Positions 41,638 to 52,054 of a stretch of 64,000 nucleotides of DNA are shown one piece after another (position 1 is the stretch's first letter; each line of letters starts with the position of its first letter). The DNA is taken from NCBI RefSeq assembly GCF_006974125.1, contig NZ_CP037858.1, forward strand, positions 2,356,001 through 2,420,000. The letters are read 5' to 3'. A model generated the notes under the pieces. The model was not told the origin of the DNA and ran no database searches. It was given only the letters and a program-made list of their open reading frames with translations. A program made the position numbers and the translations under genes. The DNA comes from Stenotrophomonas maltophilia (GTDB lineage: Bacteria > Pseudomonadota > Gammaproteobacteria > Xanthomonadales > Xanthomonadaceae).

Positions 41638-44412
41638 TCAGTGCGCTTCGTCCCAGTTGTTGCCGATGCCGGTATCGACCACCAGCGGCACCCGCAGTTT
41701 GGCCGCTTGCGACATGCGCTCGACCACCTGCAAACGCAACTCCTCGACGAAACTGCTTTCGGTTTCGAACACCAGTTCATCGTGCACCTGCAGGATCATC
41801 CGCGCCGGTGCGCCGCTGTCACGCAGCCACTGATCCACGTCCACCATCGCCCGCTTGATGATGTCCGCCGCCGTCCCCTGCATCGGTGCGTTGATCGCGG
41901 CACGTTCGGCACCGGCGCGCAGGCCCTGGTTACGTGCATGAATGTCGTTCAGGTACAGGCGGCGGCCGAACAGGGTTTCCACATAGCCCTGGTCGCGGGC
42001 CTGCTGGCGCATCCGCTCCATGAAGTCGCGCACGCCCGGGTAGCGGCTGAAGTACAGCGCCACGTAGTCCTGCGCCTGGCCCCGGTCGATGCCCAGGTTG
42101 CGGGCCAGGCCGAAGGCGCTCATGCCGTACATCAGGCCGAAGTTGATCGCCTTGGCAGCGCGGCGCTCGTTCGGGGTCACTTCCTCCAGCGTACGCCCGA
42201 ACACCTCGGCGGCGGTGGCACGGTGCACGTCGGCGCCCTGCTCGAAGGCACGCACCAGGCCCGGGTCCCCGGACAGGTGGGCCATGATCCGCAGCTCGAT
42301 CTGGGAGTAGTCGGCGGCCAGCAGCTGGAAGCCGTCCGGGGCGATGAACGCGCGGCGGATGCGACGGCCATCCTCGGTGCGGATCGGGATGTTCTGCAGG
42401 TTCGGGTCCGACGAGGACAGGCGCCCGGTGGCGGCACCGGACTGGTGGTAGCTGGTATGCACGCGGCCGGTGTCCGGGTTGACCATCTCCGGCAGCTTGT
42501 CGGTGTAGGTGCTGCGCAGCTTGGCCAGGCCGCGGTAGTCGAGGATCACCCGCGGCAGCTCGTGCTGGTCGGCAATCGCCTCCAGCGCCTCTTCATTGGT
42601 GCTGGGCTGGCCTTTGGGGGTCTTCACCACCGCCGGCAGCTTCAACTCATCGAACAGCACCGCCTGCAGCTGCTTGGGCGAATCCAGGTTGAAGCTGCGC
42701 CCGGCCAGTTCGGTGGCCTTCTGCTGCGCGGCCAGCATGCGCGAGGACAGGTCCTGGCTCTGCCGGCGCAGTTCGTCGGTGTCGATCCGCACGCCGTTGG
42801 CTTCGATCGTGGTCAGCACCGGCACCAGCGGCATCTCGATGTCGCGGTACACGCTGTCCAGCGCCGGCTCGGCCAGCAGCTGCGGCTGCAGCGCGTGGTG
42901 CAGGCGCAGGGTGATGTCGGCGTCCTCGGCCGCATAGCGGCTGGCTTCGTCGATGCCCACCTGCGAGAACGGAATCTGCTTGGCGCCCTTGCCGGCCACG
43001 TTCTCGAACTTGATGGTGTTGTAGCCCAGGTAACGCAGGGCCAGTGAATCCATGTCGTGGCGGGTGGCGGTGGAGTTGAGCACGAAGCTCTCAAGCATGG
43101 TGTCGTCGTGGTAGCCCTGCACCTCCACGCCATGGCGGCGCAGCACGTGCAGGTCGTACTTGCCGTGCTGGCCCAGCTTCTTCTTCGCTGGGTCCTGCAG
43201 CGCCGGGCGCAGTGCATCCAGCACCTGCTGCAGCGGCAGCTGCGCCGGTGCGCCAGGATAGTCGTGACCAACCGGGATGTAGGCGGCCTTGCCCGGCTCG
43301 ACCGCCAGGCTGACACCGACCAGGCGCGCGCGCATCGCGTCCAGCGCGTCTGTCTCGGTATCGAAACTGATCAGGTCCGCCTGCTGCAGGTGCTCAACCC
43401 AGGCCTGCAGCTGTTCGGTGGTCAACACGGTCTCGTAGTCACCCGGTACCGCCAGCGCCGGATCCAGCGTGCCGGCGGCCGGCGCCTCGGCGCTGCCGCG
43501 GGCAAAGCCAGCCGCGGTACCGCGCAGGCTCGGCGTCGCTTCGCTGGCGGCCGTCGGCGCCGGCAGCGGCGCACCCAGCTCCTTCAGCGCCTGGGTGAAG
43601 CCGTAGCGCGCATACAGCTCGGTCAGCTCCGGCACGTCCTGCTCGCGCAGGGCCAGCGTGGTCGGGCTGGCATCCAGCTCCACATCGGTGCGGATGGTCA
43701 CCAGTTCGCGGTTCAGCGGCAGGCGCTCCAGCGCCGCGCGCAGGTTCTCGCCGATCTTGCCCTTCATGGTCGGCGCAGCGGCCATCACGCCGTCCAGGTG
43801 CTGGTACTCGGCCAGCCACTTGGCGGCGGTCTTCGGCCCGCACTTCTCCACGCCCGGCACGTTGTCGACGGTGTCGCCCATCAGCGCCAGCAGGTCGATG
43901 ATCTGGTCGGCGCGCACGCCGAACTTCTCCATCACCGCGGCGTCCGAATCCATGCGGCTGCCAGTCATGGTGTTGACCAGCTCGATGCCCGGGCGCACCA
44001 GCTGGGCGAAGTCCTTGTCGCCGGTGGAAATGGTCACCTTCAGGTCCTGCGCCACGCCCTGCAGGGCCAGCGTGCCGATCACATCGTCGGCTTCCACGCC
44101 GGGAATGCGCAGGATGCTGATGCCCAGTGCTTCGACGATGCGGCACATCGGCTCGACCTGGCTGCGCAGTTCATCGGGCATCGGCGGGCGGTTGGCCTTG
44201 TACTGGTCGTACAGGTCATCGCGGAAGGTCTTGCCTGGCGCATCGACCACGAACGCCACGTAGGCCGGGCGCTCCTTCAGTGTCGAGCGCAGCATGTTGA
44301 CCACGCCGAACAGCGCGCCGGTGGGTTCGCCCTGTGCATTGGACAGGGGCGGCAGCGCGTGGAACGCGCGGTACAGGTAACTGGACCCGTCGATCAGGAC
44401 TAATCTGCTCAT
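41638..44412 (-). CDS. polA: DNA polymerase I
   Basis: 924 residues, full length. The 5' nuclease domain starts MSRLVLIDGSSYLYRAFHALP, with VDNVPGVEKCGPKTAAKWL; the 3'-5' exonuclease domain keeps FDTETDALD (Asp/Glu metal ligands) and YAAEDADITLRLH; the polymerase domain has DYSQIELRIMAHLSGD, RRAAKAINFGLMYGMSAFGLA (O-helix) and QVHDELVFE (catalytic Asp). Fills gaps and removes RNA primers. The proofreading domain looks active, unlike in some lineages. Divergent from the DUF2782 gene across 98 bp. Confidence 0.97.
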   Translation of the reverse strand: MSRLVLIDGSSYLYRAFHALPPLSNAQGEPTGALFGVVNMLRSTLKERPAYVAFVVDAPGKTFRDDLYDQYKANRPPMPDELRSQVEPMCRIVEALGISILRIPGVEADDVIGTLALQGVAQDLKVTISTGDKDFAQLVRPGIELVNTMTGSRMDSDAAVMEKFGVRADQIIDLLALMGDTVDNVPGVEKCGPKTAAKWLAEYQHLDGVMAAAPTMKGKIGENLRAALERLPLNRELVTIRTDVELDASPTTLALREQDVPELTELYARYGFTQALKELGAPLPAPTAASEATPSLRGTAAGFARGSAEAPAAGTLDPALAVPGDYETVLTTEQLQAWVEHLQQADLISFDTETDALDAMRARLVGVSLAVEPGKAAYIPVGHDYPGAPAQLPLQQVLDALRPALQDPAKKKLGQHGKYDLHVLRRHGVEVQGYHDDTMLESFVLNSTATRHDMDSLALRYLGYNTIKFENVAGKGAKQIPFSQVGIDEASRYAAEDADITLRLHHALQPQLLAEPALDSVYRDIEMPLVPVLTTIEANGVRIDTDELRRQSQDLSSRMLAAQQKATELAGRSFNLDSPKQLQAVLFDELKLPAVVKTPKGQPSTNEEALEAIADQHELPRVILDYRGLAKLRSTYTDKLPEMVNPDTGRVHTSYHQSGAATGRLSSSDPNLQNIPIRTEDGRRIRRAFIAPDGFQLLAADYSQIELRIMAHLSGDPGLVRAFEQGADVHRATAAEVFGRTLEEVTPNERRAAKAINFGLMYGMSAFGLARNLGIDRGQAQDYVALYFSRYPGVRDFMERMRQQARDQGYVETLFGRRLYLNDIHARNQGLRAGAERAAINAPMQGTAADIIKRAMVDVDQWLRDSGAPARMILQVHDELVFETESSFVEELRLQVVERMSQAAKLRVPLVVDTGIGNNWDEAH

Positions 44413-44510
44413 GGGTCGATTCTACGCGCCCGTGCCTGCACCGCGGCGACACGGCAGGTGCCCGGCGATGGGGCATAATCAAGGCTCATTCCAGGCAAAG
44501 GCCCCCGCCG

Positions 44511-44795
44511 ATGAAGACCCTGATGCTGGCTTCCCTGCTCCTGCTCGCTGGCTGCGCCAGCATGGGTGGCGCGGGCGCTCCCCCGGTGGACGTCAAGGGC
44601 GCGGATGTGTCCAAGCGCACCATGGACAACGGCGATGTCATCGAGGAATACCGCGTGTCCGGCCAGCTGCGCATGGTCAAGGTGACCCCGTCGCGCGGCG
44701 CCCCGTTCTACATGTACGACAAGAACGGCGATGGCCGTTTCGACAACGACAAGGACGGCGTGTCGCCGGTGTACTGGAAGCTGTACAGCTGGTGA
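44511..44795 (+). CDS. DUF2782 lipoprotein
   Basis: 94 residues from ATG 44511. Lipobox LLAGC ends the signal peptide (MKTLMLASLLLLAGC). The mature part has the DUF2782 pattern: NGDVIEEYRVSGQLRMVKVTP, PFYMYDKNGDGRFDND and a C-terminal YWKLYSW. Genes of this family usually sit next to polA. Function unknown; outer-membrane or periplasmic. Confidence 0.85.
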   Translation: MKTLMLASLLLLAGCASMGGAGAPPVDVKGADVSKRTMDNGDVIEEYRVSGQLRMVKVTPSRGAPFYMYDKNGDGRFDNDKDGVSPVYWKLYSW

Positions 44796-44809
44796 GGTGA
44801 CCGGCATCG

Positions 44810-44841
44810 AACCGGGCGGAGTGGCCACACTCCGCCCGGTT
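44810..44841. terminator. 14-bp perfect hairpin between convergent genes
   Basis: Arms aaccgggcggagtg (44810-44823) and cactccgcccggtt (44828-44841) with a 4-base loop. Lies between the DUF2782 gene (plus) and the TpsA gene (minus), so it can stop transcription from both sides. Confidence 0.75.
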
Positions 44842-44848
44842 CAACGGG

Positions 44849-47800
44849 TCATTGCACGCAACCCGCCGCGTCACCGTCACAGGCTCGCGCCAGCCCCGTC
44901 GGCAACCGGATCCCGGGGTGCGTGATGCCGATCGCACGCGGCTCGATGGTGGCCGCAGCCGCATCGACGTAGACCGCCCGCGGCAGCACCGCGCCCTGCG
45001 CACGCACGCCGGGGCCCATCGCAGCAGGATCAGGGCCAGGATCAGGTCCACCGCCCATTGTCAGAGGGCGGCCATCTGCGCCCACGGCATGGAAATAGGC
45101 CGGCGGCCGGCCGACGAAATCGACCTCGTAAGTACTGCTCGTGCTGGTCAGATGGATCGGCGCAGGCTGGGTGCCGATACCGCCGCTGGACCACCAACGA
45201 CTGCTGCCGGCCAGCACCGGCGTGGTGCCCAGCTGGCGGATGTCACCCTCCTGGACCTTCAGGTAGAACGCACTGCTGCCGGCGTCGACGCTGAATGCGC
45301 TGCCGTTGACGGTGGCCAGGGTCAGGTTGCCGGTGTTGGTCAGGCTGAAGCCCGCAGGCGACTGGAAATCACCCAGGTTGCCGATGGCATTGGCCACGAA
45401 CAACGACGCATTGCCCAGCGTCGTTGGACCGACCGCGCGACCGCTGAGCTGGTCGGCGAACAGGCGGCCACTGGCGCTGGAACGGATCGCACCGGCCGAC
45501 TGCAGCCGGAGTCTGCCCGCCTGCAGGCTGCCATCGATCTGCAGATCCCCGCCACGCACGTCGAGCAGACCCTGTGCGCCGGCCTGCACAGTGCCGGTCA
45601 CCTGCAGCCCCTGCTGGGTCTGCAGTTCCAGGCCCTGGCTGCTGAAATCGCCGAGCGTCGCAATGCGGTTGTCGCCGCGCAGGCGGGCGTTGCCACCCGC
45701 GCTGCCCTGCAGGCGTTGTGCGGCCAGCACGCCACCGCTCTGGGTCAGCGCACCCGCGCTGCCAAGCTGCAGTACGCCTGTCGCCAGCACATCGTGGGCG
45801 AGCTGCAGGTCCTGGCCGCTGTGCAGCGTGATGTTGTTGCCGCGCAGTGCCGCCGGAAGCTGCAGGGCACCGACCGCGAGCAATTGCAGGTCACCGCTGC
45901 CGGTATCGATCCGGGTGCCGGGCAGCTGCAGTGCTCCACCCGCCTGCAGGCGTACCGTCGCATTGCGGTTGTCGAGTGAGGCCACGCGCAGGTCACCCGC
46001 GGCGGCCAGGTCGATGCCGACGCCGGTCAGTGCAACCGCACCACGCAGGTCATTGTCCGAACGTGCCAATGCGATGCCCGCGTCGCTGCGCAGGTCAGCG
46101 CTTCCATCCACACGCAGTGCGCCACTCTGATCGATGCCATCGCGGCCCTCGGCCTGCAGGTTGCCACCGACGTGGGTCGTACCCAGATGCAGCTGCTGTC
46201 CGTCCAGCACCACGTTGCCAACGATGTCCACCGTGCCCAGGGCCAAACGCCCACCACTTCGCGCAACCAGGCTGTCCGCTGTCACGCGTTGAAGCTGCAG
46301 GCTGCCATCGGCGGCCAGTGCCACCTGCCGCCCCTGCACCGTGACAGCGTCGCCGAAACGGTTGCCACCTGCCTGCAGATCAATGGCACCGCCGGCGTTC
46401 AGGCGAGTGGTGCCTGCCACCTGCGCGCCGCCCTGCTGGCGGATGCCTCCTGCGCTGGCCAGCGCCAGTCTGCCCCCTGCACTCACGCTGCCCAGCAACA
46501 GCGAAGCAGCCACCACGTCGATATCGCCGCCAGCCAGGTCGAGCGCGCCGTCGAAGCGGTTGCCGGACTGGCCCAGGGTGATGGCCGAACCTGCCTGGAA
46601 GCGGCTGTTGCCTGCGACCTGCAGCGCATCGGACTGGGTGATCGCGCCGCTGCTGTTCACCTGCAGCGCACCCAGCACCGAGGTGGCACCCAACCGCACG
46701 CCGTTGCCACTGAGCTGCACGTCACGCATGGCCTGCAGGTTCTGCAGGTCCAGCGCCGTACTGCTGGTCAGTGTGATGTCACGGCCCTGTACCTGCAGTG
46801 CACTGCCCAGCCGGTTGCCGGTATTGCCCAGCAAGATATCGGTGCTGGCCCGCAAATCGCTGTTACTGCCGAAGGTCAGGGTGCCGCTGCCCTGGCGGAT
46901 GTCACCAGTGCGCGCGGTGGCCTGCAGCAGCCCCCCCATGGATGCGCCGTCGAACAGCAGCGATGTAGCGTTGAGACTGGCAGCTGCAGCGACATTGGCA
47001 TTGGCCAGCGACATCGCACCGCCACTGTAGGCGTCCAGCGTGGTGGTATCGATGCCGTCCAACGCCAGCCCCGACAGCGCCTGGATGCGCGCCTGGTTGC
47101 CCTTCAGGGAAACCTTGCCGCCGAAGATGTTGGGATAGGCATCGAGTACCAGATTGCCGGCGGGGCCTGCGCTGAAGCTGGCGTCGCCACCAACGGTGAA
47201 CGCACCGCCTTGGGTGAAGCCGGAGCTGCTGGTGACGTCAAGCCGACCTGTCGTCCGGATCGCCTCGGTGGTCACGCTCGAGCCCTTCAGCTCCAGATCG
47301 GTCAACCAGGCGCCAGCGGTGGTCCCTGCTCCCGATTGCAGTTCAAGCGTGCCGTGCGCGTTGAGCGCCAGGCTGCTCAGCCCGTCACCGCTGCCGTCGA
47401 CGCGACCGACCACCACATTGCCATTGTTGCTGCGGATGCTGAGCCAGCGCGGCGTGCTCGCGGCCAGGTTGACGTTGCCCAGTTGGACCGCGCCGTCGGT
47501 CGTGATGCTGCCGCCGAGCTGGAGCGGACCGGCACTGTTGATGCCCAGGCTGGCAAGCGCCTGGCGACTGCCGACGTCACCGGCAAACACCACGTCGAGT
47601 CCGCTCGTGAGCGTCAACGCATGCGACCCATCGATACGGCCGCGGAAGTTGATCTGGCCGAGCTGGCTGTTAAGCGTGCTGTCGCCGGTGAGCACTGCAT
47701 CGCCCTGGAAGTATTGCAGGCCGATGCTCCTGCCACTGGCGGGGAGCTGCACCGTGTCGGCGATCGTCCACAGGCTGGCCACGTCGAAATCGGAGAACGC

Positions 47801-50380
47801 CAGCGTGCCTTTGGCGTAGAGGTAGCTGGCACCGCCCTTCAGCGACACAGCACCGGCAAACTGGTTGACCGGCCTGCCCATGCTGTCCACCTGGTTCAGA
47901 ATGACCGAGCCACTGGCGTCGATGTGGGTGGTCCCACCGATATCCAGCGCACTACCGGCGGTCTGCTGGAGCGATCCACCCAGATTCAGCTGCAGGTTGT
48001 CCGACAGGATGGTGTTGCCCAGCTGCAGATTGCCCGCACGCAGTTCGGCTTTCCTGCCCAGGAGGCTGACCTCGCCGCTGAAGCGGTTTCCTCCGTCAAC
48101 CAGGTTGATGTCGCCCAGGCTCTTGAACCGCGCGCGGCCATCGACCTGGTAGCTGCCCAGCTGGACCAGGCTCGCCACGGAATCGATGTCGAGATTGCCC
48201 TTGCTGATGATGCCGCGACCGTTGAAGAGCTGTCCGGTGATGCTGACATCGGCGGCACTGATGTTGCCGTTGACCTGGACCCGGCCGGAGGTGCTCAGCG
48301 CCAGGTTGTAGCCGCCGCTGACATTGCTGGAGATGCCGTCGGTGGTGATGGTGCCGCCACCGGTGCTGACCAGTTGGGTAGCGCCGGCCAGGCGCACGTC
48401 ACCCTGCAGCAGGATTTCACCATTGGCGACGATGCGGCTGCCCAGTGTGAGGGTGTCGGCACCGCCGTAGATGCGATCGAATGCGCCGCGGGTCCCCGCT
48501 GCGCCACCCAGCGTGAGCTGGCGAGCGCTCAGGTTCAGCGAGCCGCCATCGCCATCGAGTGTGCCACCGAAGCGCAGGCTGCCACCCACGGATGACAGGT
48601 TGCGCGAACCGAACACCTGCACCGGACCATCGAAAGCGAGCATGCCGGTGGCACTGACATCGCCGAACAGGCGAGCGCCGGTACCGGTGGTGACGGACAG
48701 GCTCTGCAGAGCGGTGTTGCCACCGATGGCACGGGAGAAGGTCGTCAGCCCGCTGGATTCAACCGCCAGATGGTAGCTGCCATCGACACTGCCATCGAAC
48801 TGGACCGTACTGCCCTGCAGCGTCGAGTTGCCCCGCAGTATCACCGGTGACTGATAGGTCTGATCACCGGTGGTGATGATCGTGCCGCTCAGGTCGATGG
48901 TGCTGCCCTGCGCGGCCAGGCTGCGGGCGTTGATGTTGCCCAACCCGAGTGTGCCGCTGCTGACCAGCGCGATACCACCGCCATTGGCACTGACCCGGTT
49001 GCCGAAGCTGTTTCCGGAATGGGTCAAGGTGATGTTGCCGGTGCCGGCGTCAAGCGCGGTGAAGCCGCCGACCGACAAGGCATCGCCGTTGGACAGACCG
49101 ATGGACGTGGCCAGCGTCAGGTCGGAGCCCACGCTGCCGCCCACACTGCCGATGCGGTTGCCGGTCTGGCCCAGGGTTGCGCCGCCCTGGAGGGCCAGGG
49201 TCAGTGCCCCCTCCAGCGCGCCGCTGGCCTGCACGACATTGTTCGCTGCAACGTTGATCGAGTCGGCCTTGACGTCACCGTTCAGCATGACGTCACCGTT
49301 GGCTCCGCCATTGAGCGCGACGGAGCCGGCCTGGAGACGGCCACCATCGATCTGGATCGCAACGGGGCCGCCGACTGCGTTGCCGACCACCGCCACCGTA
49401 TCGGCGGTGATGGCGGCATTGCTGGTCACCACCGGGGCCGTGCTGTGGATGGTGAGACTGCCATCACCGGCGTCGATCGCATTGGCGGTGATCGTACCGC
49501 CAGCATTGATGCCTGTGCTGGACAAACCCGGGCCCATCAACGCGGTCATGCTGATGCTGCGTGCATCGAGGACGCCGACATTGCTGACGCCGGTACCGGC
49601 CACGGTGCTGGGTGCAGTGGCGGCAAATGCCAGGCGCGACATGCCGTCCGGGGACACGCCGCTCACCACCGTGGCTGCACCGGCGGCCACCAGATCGATA
49701 TTGCCGTTGGCCGCGTAGATGGACCCGCTGTTGGAGACCGCGCCACCAATCAGGCTGATGCCACCGGCCGCAGCGCGCAGCGTGCCACCCAGATTGCTGA
49801 CCACGCCAGTACTGCCACCGCCAGCCAGCTGGAAGGCGGCCGGCAGCGGACCACCATCCATCGGCAGTCCCGGCGTACCCGGCATCAGGGTACTGGCCAG
49901 CAGTCCGCCAACATTGACGCTGGCAGTGCCGGTGAAGGTGATGCCCGCCGGGTTGATCAGGAACACCTGGCCGGATGACAGCAGCTGGCCACTGATGATG
50001 CTGGCCGAACTGCCGGTGACCAGGTTGATGGCCGTCGATTGCGAGCCCTGCTGCATGTTGAACTGCACTACATCGCCGGTGCCGATGCTGAAGCTGCTCC
50101 ACTGGATGAGCGCGGACTGGCTGGCCTGGGTGACGGTCATCACGTTGCCGTTGGTGTTGATCGCCCCGGAGCCTGCGATGATGCTGCCGTTCTGTGGCAG
50201 GACAACCTGCGCCATGGCAGGCAGGCTGCCGGTCAGCAGCAGCGCCGCCGTCAGCGGCGCCAGCCACAGCGTGCGGCACGTGCGTTGTGGCGCACAGCGG
50301 CGCGGCCCGCGTGCGAGTTCTGCGGCGACCTGCACCTGGCCCAGCGAAGGATTGAAGACGAGTCGGTAGATACGGTTCAT
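44849..50380 (-). CDS. Filamentous-hemagglutinin-like TpsA exoprotein
   Basis: 1843 residues. N-terminal extended signal peptide (MNRIYRLVFNPSLGQVQVA, then LTAALLLTGSLPAMAQ), next the TPS domain (LPQNGSIIAGSGAIN; SFSIGTGDVVQFNM; FLINPAGITFTGTASVNVGG), and then a long beta-helix of FHA-like repeats (NRFSGEVSL, NRLGSALQV patterns). The end has CDGDAAGC (Cys1834, Cys1841), as in HMW1-type adhesins that stay anchored to the surface. No toxin or nuclease domain was seen, so an adhesin is favoured over a contact-dependent inhibition toxin. Secreted by the TpsB partner 9 bp upstream. Confidence 0.9.
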   Translation of the reverse strand: MNRIYRLVFNPSLGQVQVAAELARGPRRCAPQRTCRTLWLAPLTAALLLTGSLPAMAQVVLPQNGSIIAGSGAINTNGNVMTVTQASQSALIQWSSFSIGTGDVVQFNMQQGSQSTAINLVTGSSASIISGQLLSSGQVFLINPAGITFTGTASVNVGGLLASTLMPGTPGLPMDGGPLPAAFQLAGGGSTGVVSNLGGTLRAAAGGISLIGGAVSNSGSIYAANGNIDLVAAGAATVVSGVSPDGMSRLAFAATAPSTVAGTGVSNVGVLDARSISMTALMGPGLSSTGINAGGTITANAIDAGDGSLTIHSTAPVVTSNAAITADTVAVVGNAVGGPVAIQIDGGRLQAGSVALNGGANGDVMLNGDVKADSINVAANNVVQASGALEGALTLALQGGATLGQTGNRIGSVGGSVGSDLTLATSIGLSNGDALSVGGFTALDAGTGNITLTHSGNSFGNRVSANGGGIALVSSGTLGLGNINARSLAAQGSTIDLSGTIITTGDQTYQSPVILRGNSTLQGSTVQFDGSVDGSYHLAVESSGLTTFSRAIGGNTALQSLSVTTGTGARLFGDVSATGMLAFDGPVQVFGSRNLSSVGGSLRFGGTLDGDGGSLNLSARQLTLGGAAGTRGAFDRIYGGADTLTLGSRIVANGEILLQGDVRLAGATQLVSTGGGTITTDGISSNVSGGYNLALSTSGRVQVNGNISAADVSITGQLFNGRGIISKGNLDIDSVASLVQLGSYQVDGRARFKSLGDINLVDGGNRFSGEVSLLGRKAELRAGNLQLGNTILSDNLQLNLGGSLQQTAGSALDIGGTTHIDASGSVILNQVDSMGRPVNQFAGAVSLKGGASYLYAKGTLAFSDFDVASLWTIADTVQLPASGRSIGLQYFQGDAVLTGDSTLNSQLGQINFRGRIDGSHALTLTSGLDVVFAGDVGSRQALASLGINSAGPLQLGGSITTDGAVQLGNVNLAASTPRWLSIRSNNGNVVVGRVDGSGDGLSSLALNAHGTLELQSGAGTTAGAWLTDLELKGSSVTTEAIRTTGRLDVTSSSGFTQGGAFTVGGDASFSAGPAGNLVLDAYPNIFGGKVSLKGNQARIQALSGLALDGIDTTTLDAYSGGAMSLANANVAAAASLNATSLLFDGASMGGLLQATARTGDIRQGSGTLTFGSNSDLRASTDILLGNTGNRLGSALQVQGRDITLTSSTALDLQNLQAMRDVQLSGNGVRLGATSVLGALQVNSSGAITQSDALQVAGNSRFQAGSAITLGQSGNRFDGALDLAGGDIDVVAASLLLGSVSAGGRLALASAGGIRQQGGAQVAGTTRLNAGGAIDLQAGGNRFGDAVTVQGRQVALAADGSLQLQRVTADSLVARSGGRLALGTVDIVGNVVLDGQQLHLGTTHVGGNLQAEGRDGIDQSGALRVDGSADLRSDAGIALARSDNDLRGAVALTGVGIDLAAAGDLRVASLDNRNATVRLQAGGALQLPGTRIDTGSGDLQLLAVGALQLPAALRGNNITLHSGQDLQLAHDVLATGVLQLGSAGALTQSGGVLAAQRLQGSAGGNARLRGDNRIATLGDFSSQGLELQTQQGLQVTGTVQAGAQGLLDVRGGDLQIDGSLQAGRLRLQSAGAIRSSASGRLFADQLSGRAVGPTTLGNASLFVANAIGNLGDFQSPAGFSLTNTGNLTLATVNGSAFSVDAGSSAFYLKVQEGDIRQLGTTPVLAGSSRWWSSGGIGTQPAPIHLTSTSSTYEVDFVGRPPAYFHAVGADGRPLTMGGGPDPGPDPAAMGPGVRAQGAVLPRAVYVDAAAATIEPRAIGITHPGIRLPTGLARACDGDAAGCVQ

Positions 50381-50389
50381 GGTCGCTCC

Positions 50390-52054
50390 TCAGAAGGTCA
50401 GGCCAAGCCGCGCATACACGCGGACATCGCGGCCGTCACCCGGTCGCAGGGCGCTGGTCGGCTTGGCCGCCGCCACACGCAGTTCGAGGTTCTTCCACTG
50501 GCGCAGGCGGAAAGTCGCGCCCATGCCCACCGATGCCAGATCGGCCGGTGCCTCCACACCATCGATATCGAACACGCGCGCCTGGTCAGCGAACACGTCC
50601 AGCTCCAGCACTTCGCGCCACGGCACCCCGCGGAACGGCGAGACCACGTCGCCGAAACCCGGCGCATCGACGTGGTACTCCAGCGCTCCGTACCAGCCAC
50701 GATCGCCCAGCGTCTCGCCCTGCGCATAACCCCGCACGCTGTCGTTGCCACCCACCTGGAACTGCTCCAGCGCCGGCAGCGAGTTGTTGCTGTACTGGCC
50801 ATTGAACTTGAACAGCAGGCGCTGGCTGCGGCTGAGATACTGCAGCCGCAGCAGGCCCAGGCGCACTACGGTGAAGCGGCTGTCGCGGGTCGGGTTGATC
50901 GCATCGAAGTCGGCCGAGCGATCATGCAGCGACTGGCGCACGCTCAACTGCGCCAGGTTGATGCCATGCAGGCGCGCATCGTTGTGGCGCAGGCTCGCGC
51001 CCACTTCGGCCACGTCGTACTTCTGTTTGGACAGCACCAGGCCCAGCGCTTCAAAGCGTGAGCTCTCGCGGATGTAGCGCATCGAGCTGGTCATCTGCAG
51101 GTCGGGACGGTTGATGAACTTCCAGTCGGCACCGGCATAGGCCTGCGAGGCGGGGCCCTTGAGCTTGAAGCCACGCAGGATGCCGTCGTCCACCTCCAGT
51201 TCACTGCGGTTGGCACCGGCCAGCACCGACAGCCCCTGCACCACCTGCAACGGCACGCTGTAGGACAGCGCGCCAGCGCGACTGGCCTGCGGATCGAACG
51301 CATACGTGCCACTGGCCGCAAATACATCGCCCAGTCCCAGCGGACTGTTCCAGGTGACGCCCAACTGGGCGCGCCCGCGACCGGTCAGCTCGGTGCCGTG
51401 GTTGTCCACGCTCGTACTGATTTCGTACGGCCGGCCGCTTTCGCGTGCGACCAGTACAAGATCGGTTTCTCCTACGTTCTCGCCAGGCTGCAGCACCGAG
51501 GACACGGATACACCGGGCAGGTCACGTGCATACAGCAACGCGCTGTCGATGTCGGCCTGGCGCAGCGGTTGCCCGCGCAGGCGCTCGGCGACGTTGCTGA
51601 GCACATGCGTGCGATAGCGCTGGTTCCCTTGCACCACCACCTTGCCGATGCGACCTTCCAGCACGCGCACTTCGATGCGTCCTTCGGCATCGAGTTTCTG
51701 CGGAGGCAGATAGGCAACGCTGACCAGGAAGCCTGCCTTGCGATAGGCCGCCGTCACTGCATCCGCCGCCCCCTGCAACTGGGCGAAGTCCAGCGAGATC
51801 ACGTCCGCGCCGTGCGCCAGACTGGCGAAGTAGGCATCCAGCACTGCCTGTACCTGTGCAGGCGTGATACCACGTTGCGGATGGTCCCCGACGTCGCTGG
51901 CGCGGAAACCGCGTACCTGCAGGGTTTGGCTGCCGGTGCGCGCGGCCATGCCGGGCAGGTCAACCGTGGATGGCGCATCGGCCTGCTGCGCGGCAGCGAC
52001 TACTGGCAGGGCCGCAGACAGCAGCAGTGCGAACGACGATCGATTCAATGGCAC
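50390..52054 (-). CDS. TpsB outer-membrane transporter (ShlB/FhaC family)
   Basis: 554 residues from GTG 52054, with GGAGGA about 8 bp upstream. Signal peptide PLNRSSFALLLSAALPVVAAA. POTRA-like region: DAEGRIEVRVLEGRIGKVVVQGNQRYR. Barrel: GGNDSVRGYAQGETLGDRGWYG, the VRGY conserved loop of the family. Secretes TpsA across the outer membrane. It comes first in the operon; the TpsA start is 9 bp after its stop. Confidence 0.9.
   Translation of the reverse strand: MPLNRSSFALLLSAALPVVAAAQQADAPSTVDLPGMAARTGSQTLQVRGFRASDVGDHPQRGITPAQVQAVLDAYFASLAHGADVISLDFAQLQGAADAVTAAYRKAGFLVSVAYLPPQKLDAEGRIEVRVLEGRIGKVVVQGNQRYRTHVLSNVAERLRGQPLRQADIDSALLYARDLPGVSVSSVLQPGENVGETDLVLVARESGRPYEISTSVDNHGTELTGRGRAQLGVTWNSPLGLGDVFAASGTYAFDPQASRAGALSYSVPLQVVQGLSVLAGANRSELEVDDGILRGFKLKGPASQAYAGADWKFINRPDLQMTSSMRYIRESSRFEALGLVLSKQKYDVAEVGASLRHNDARLHGINLAQLSVRQSLHDRSADFDAINPTRDSRFTVVRLGLLRLQYLSRSQRLLFKFNGQYSNNSLPALEQFQVGGNDSVRGYAQGETLGDRGWYGALEYHVDAPGFGDVVSPFRGVPWREVLELDVFADQARVFDIDGVEAPADLASVGMGATFRLRQWKNLELRVAAAKPTSALRPGDGRDVRVYARLGLTF

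Noticed and set aside
46172..48595. 807-aa plus-strand frame over the TpsA gene
   Set aside because: Antisense to the repetitive TpsA gene; the repeat pattern and signal belong to the minus strand.
44849..50380. Contact-dependent inhibition toxin (CdiA)
   Set aside because: No C-terminal toxin or VENN motif and no immunity gene next to it; TpsB is upstream as in adhesin systems.
44849..50380. CRISPR or tandem DNA repeats
   Set aside because: The similarity is at the level of degenerate protein repeats, with no identical DNA repeats and spacers.
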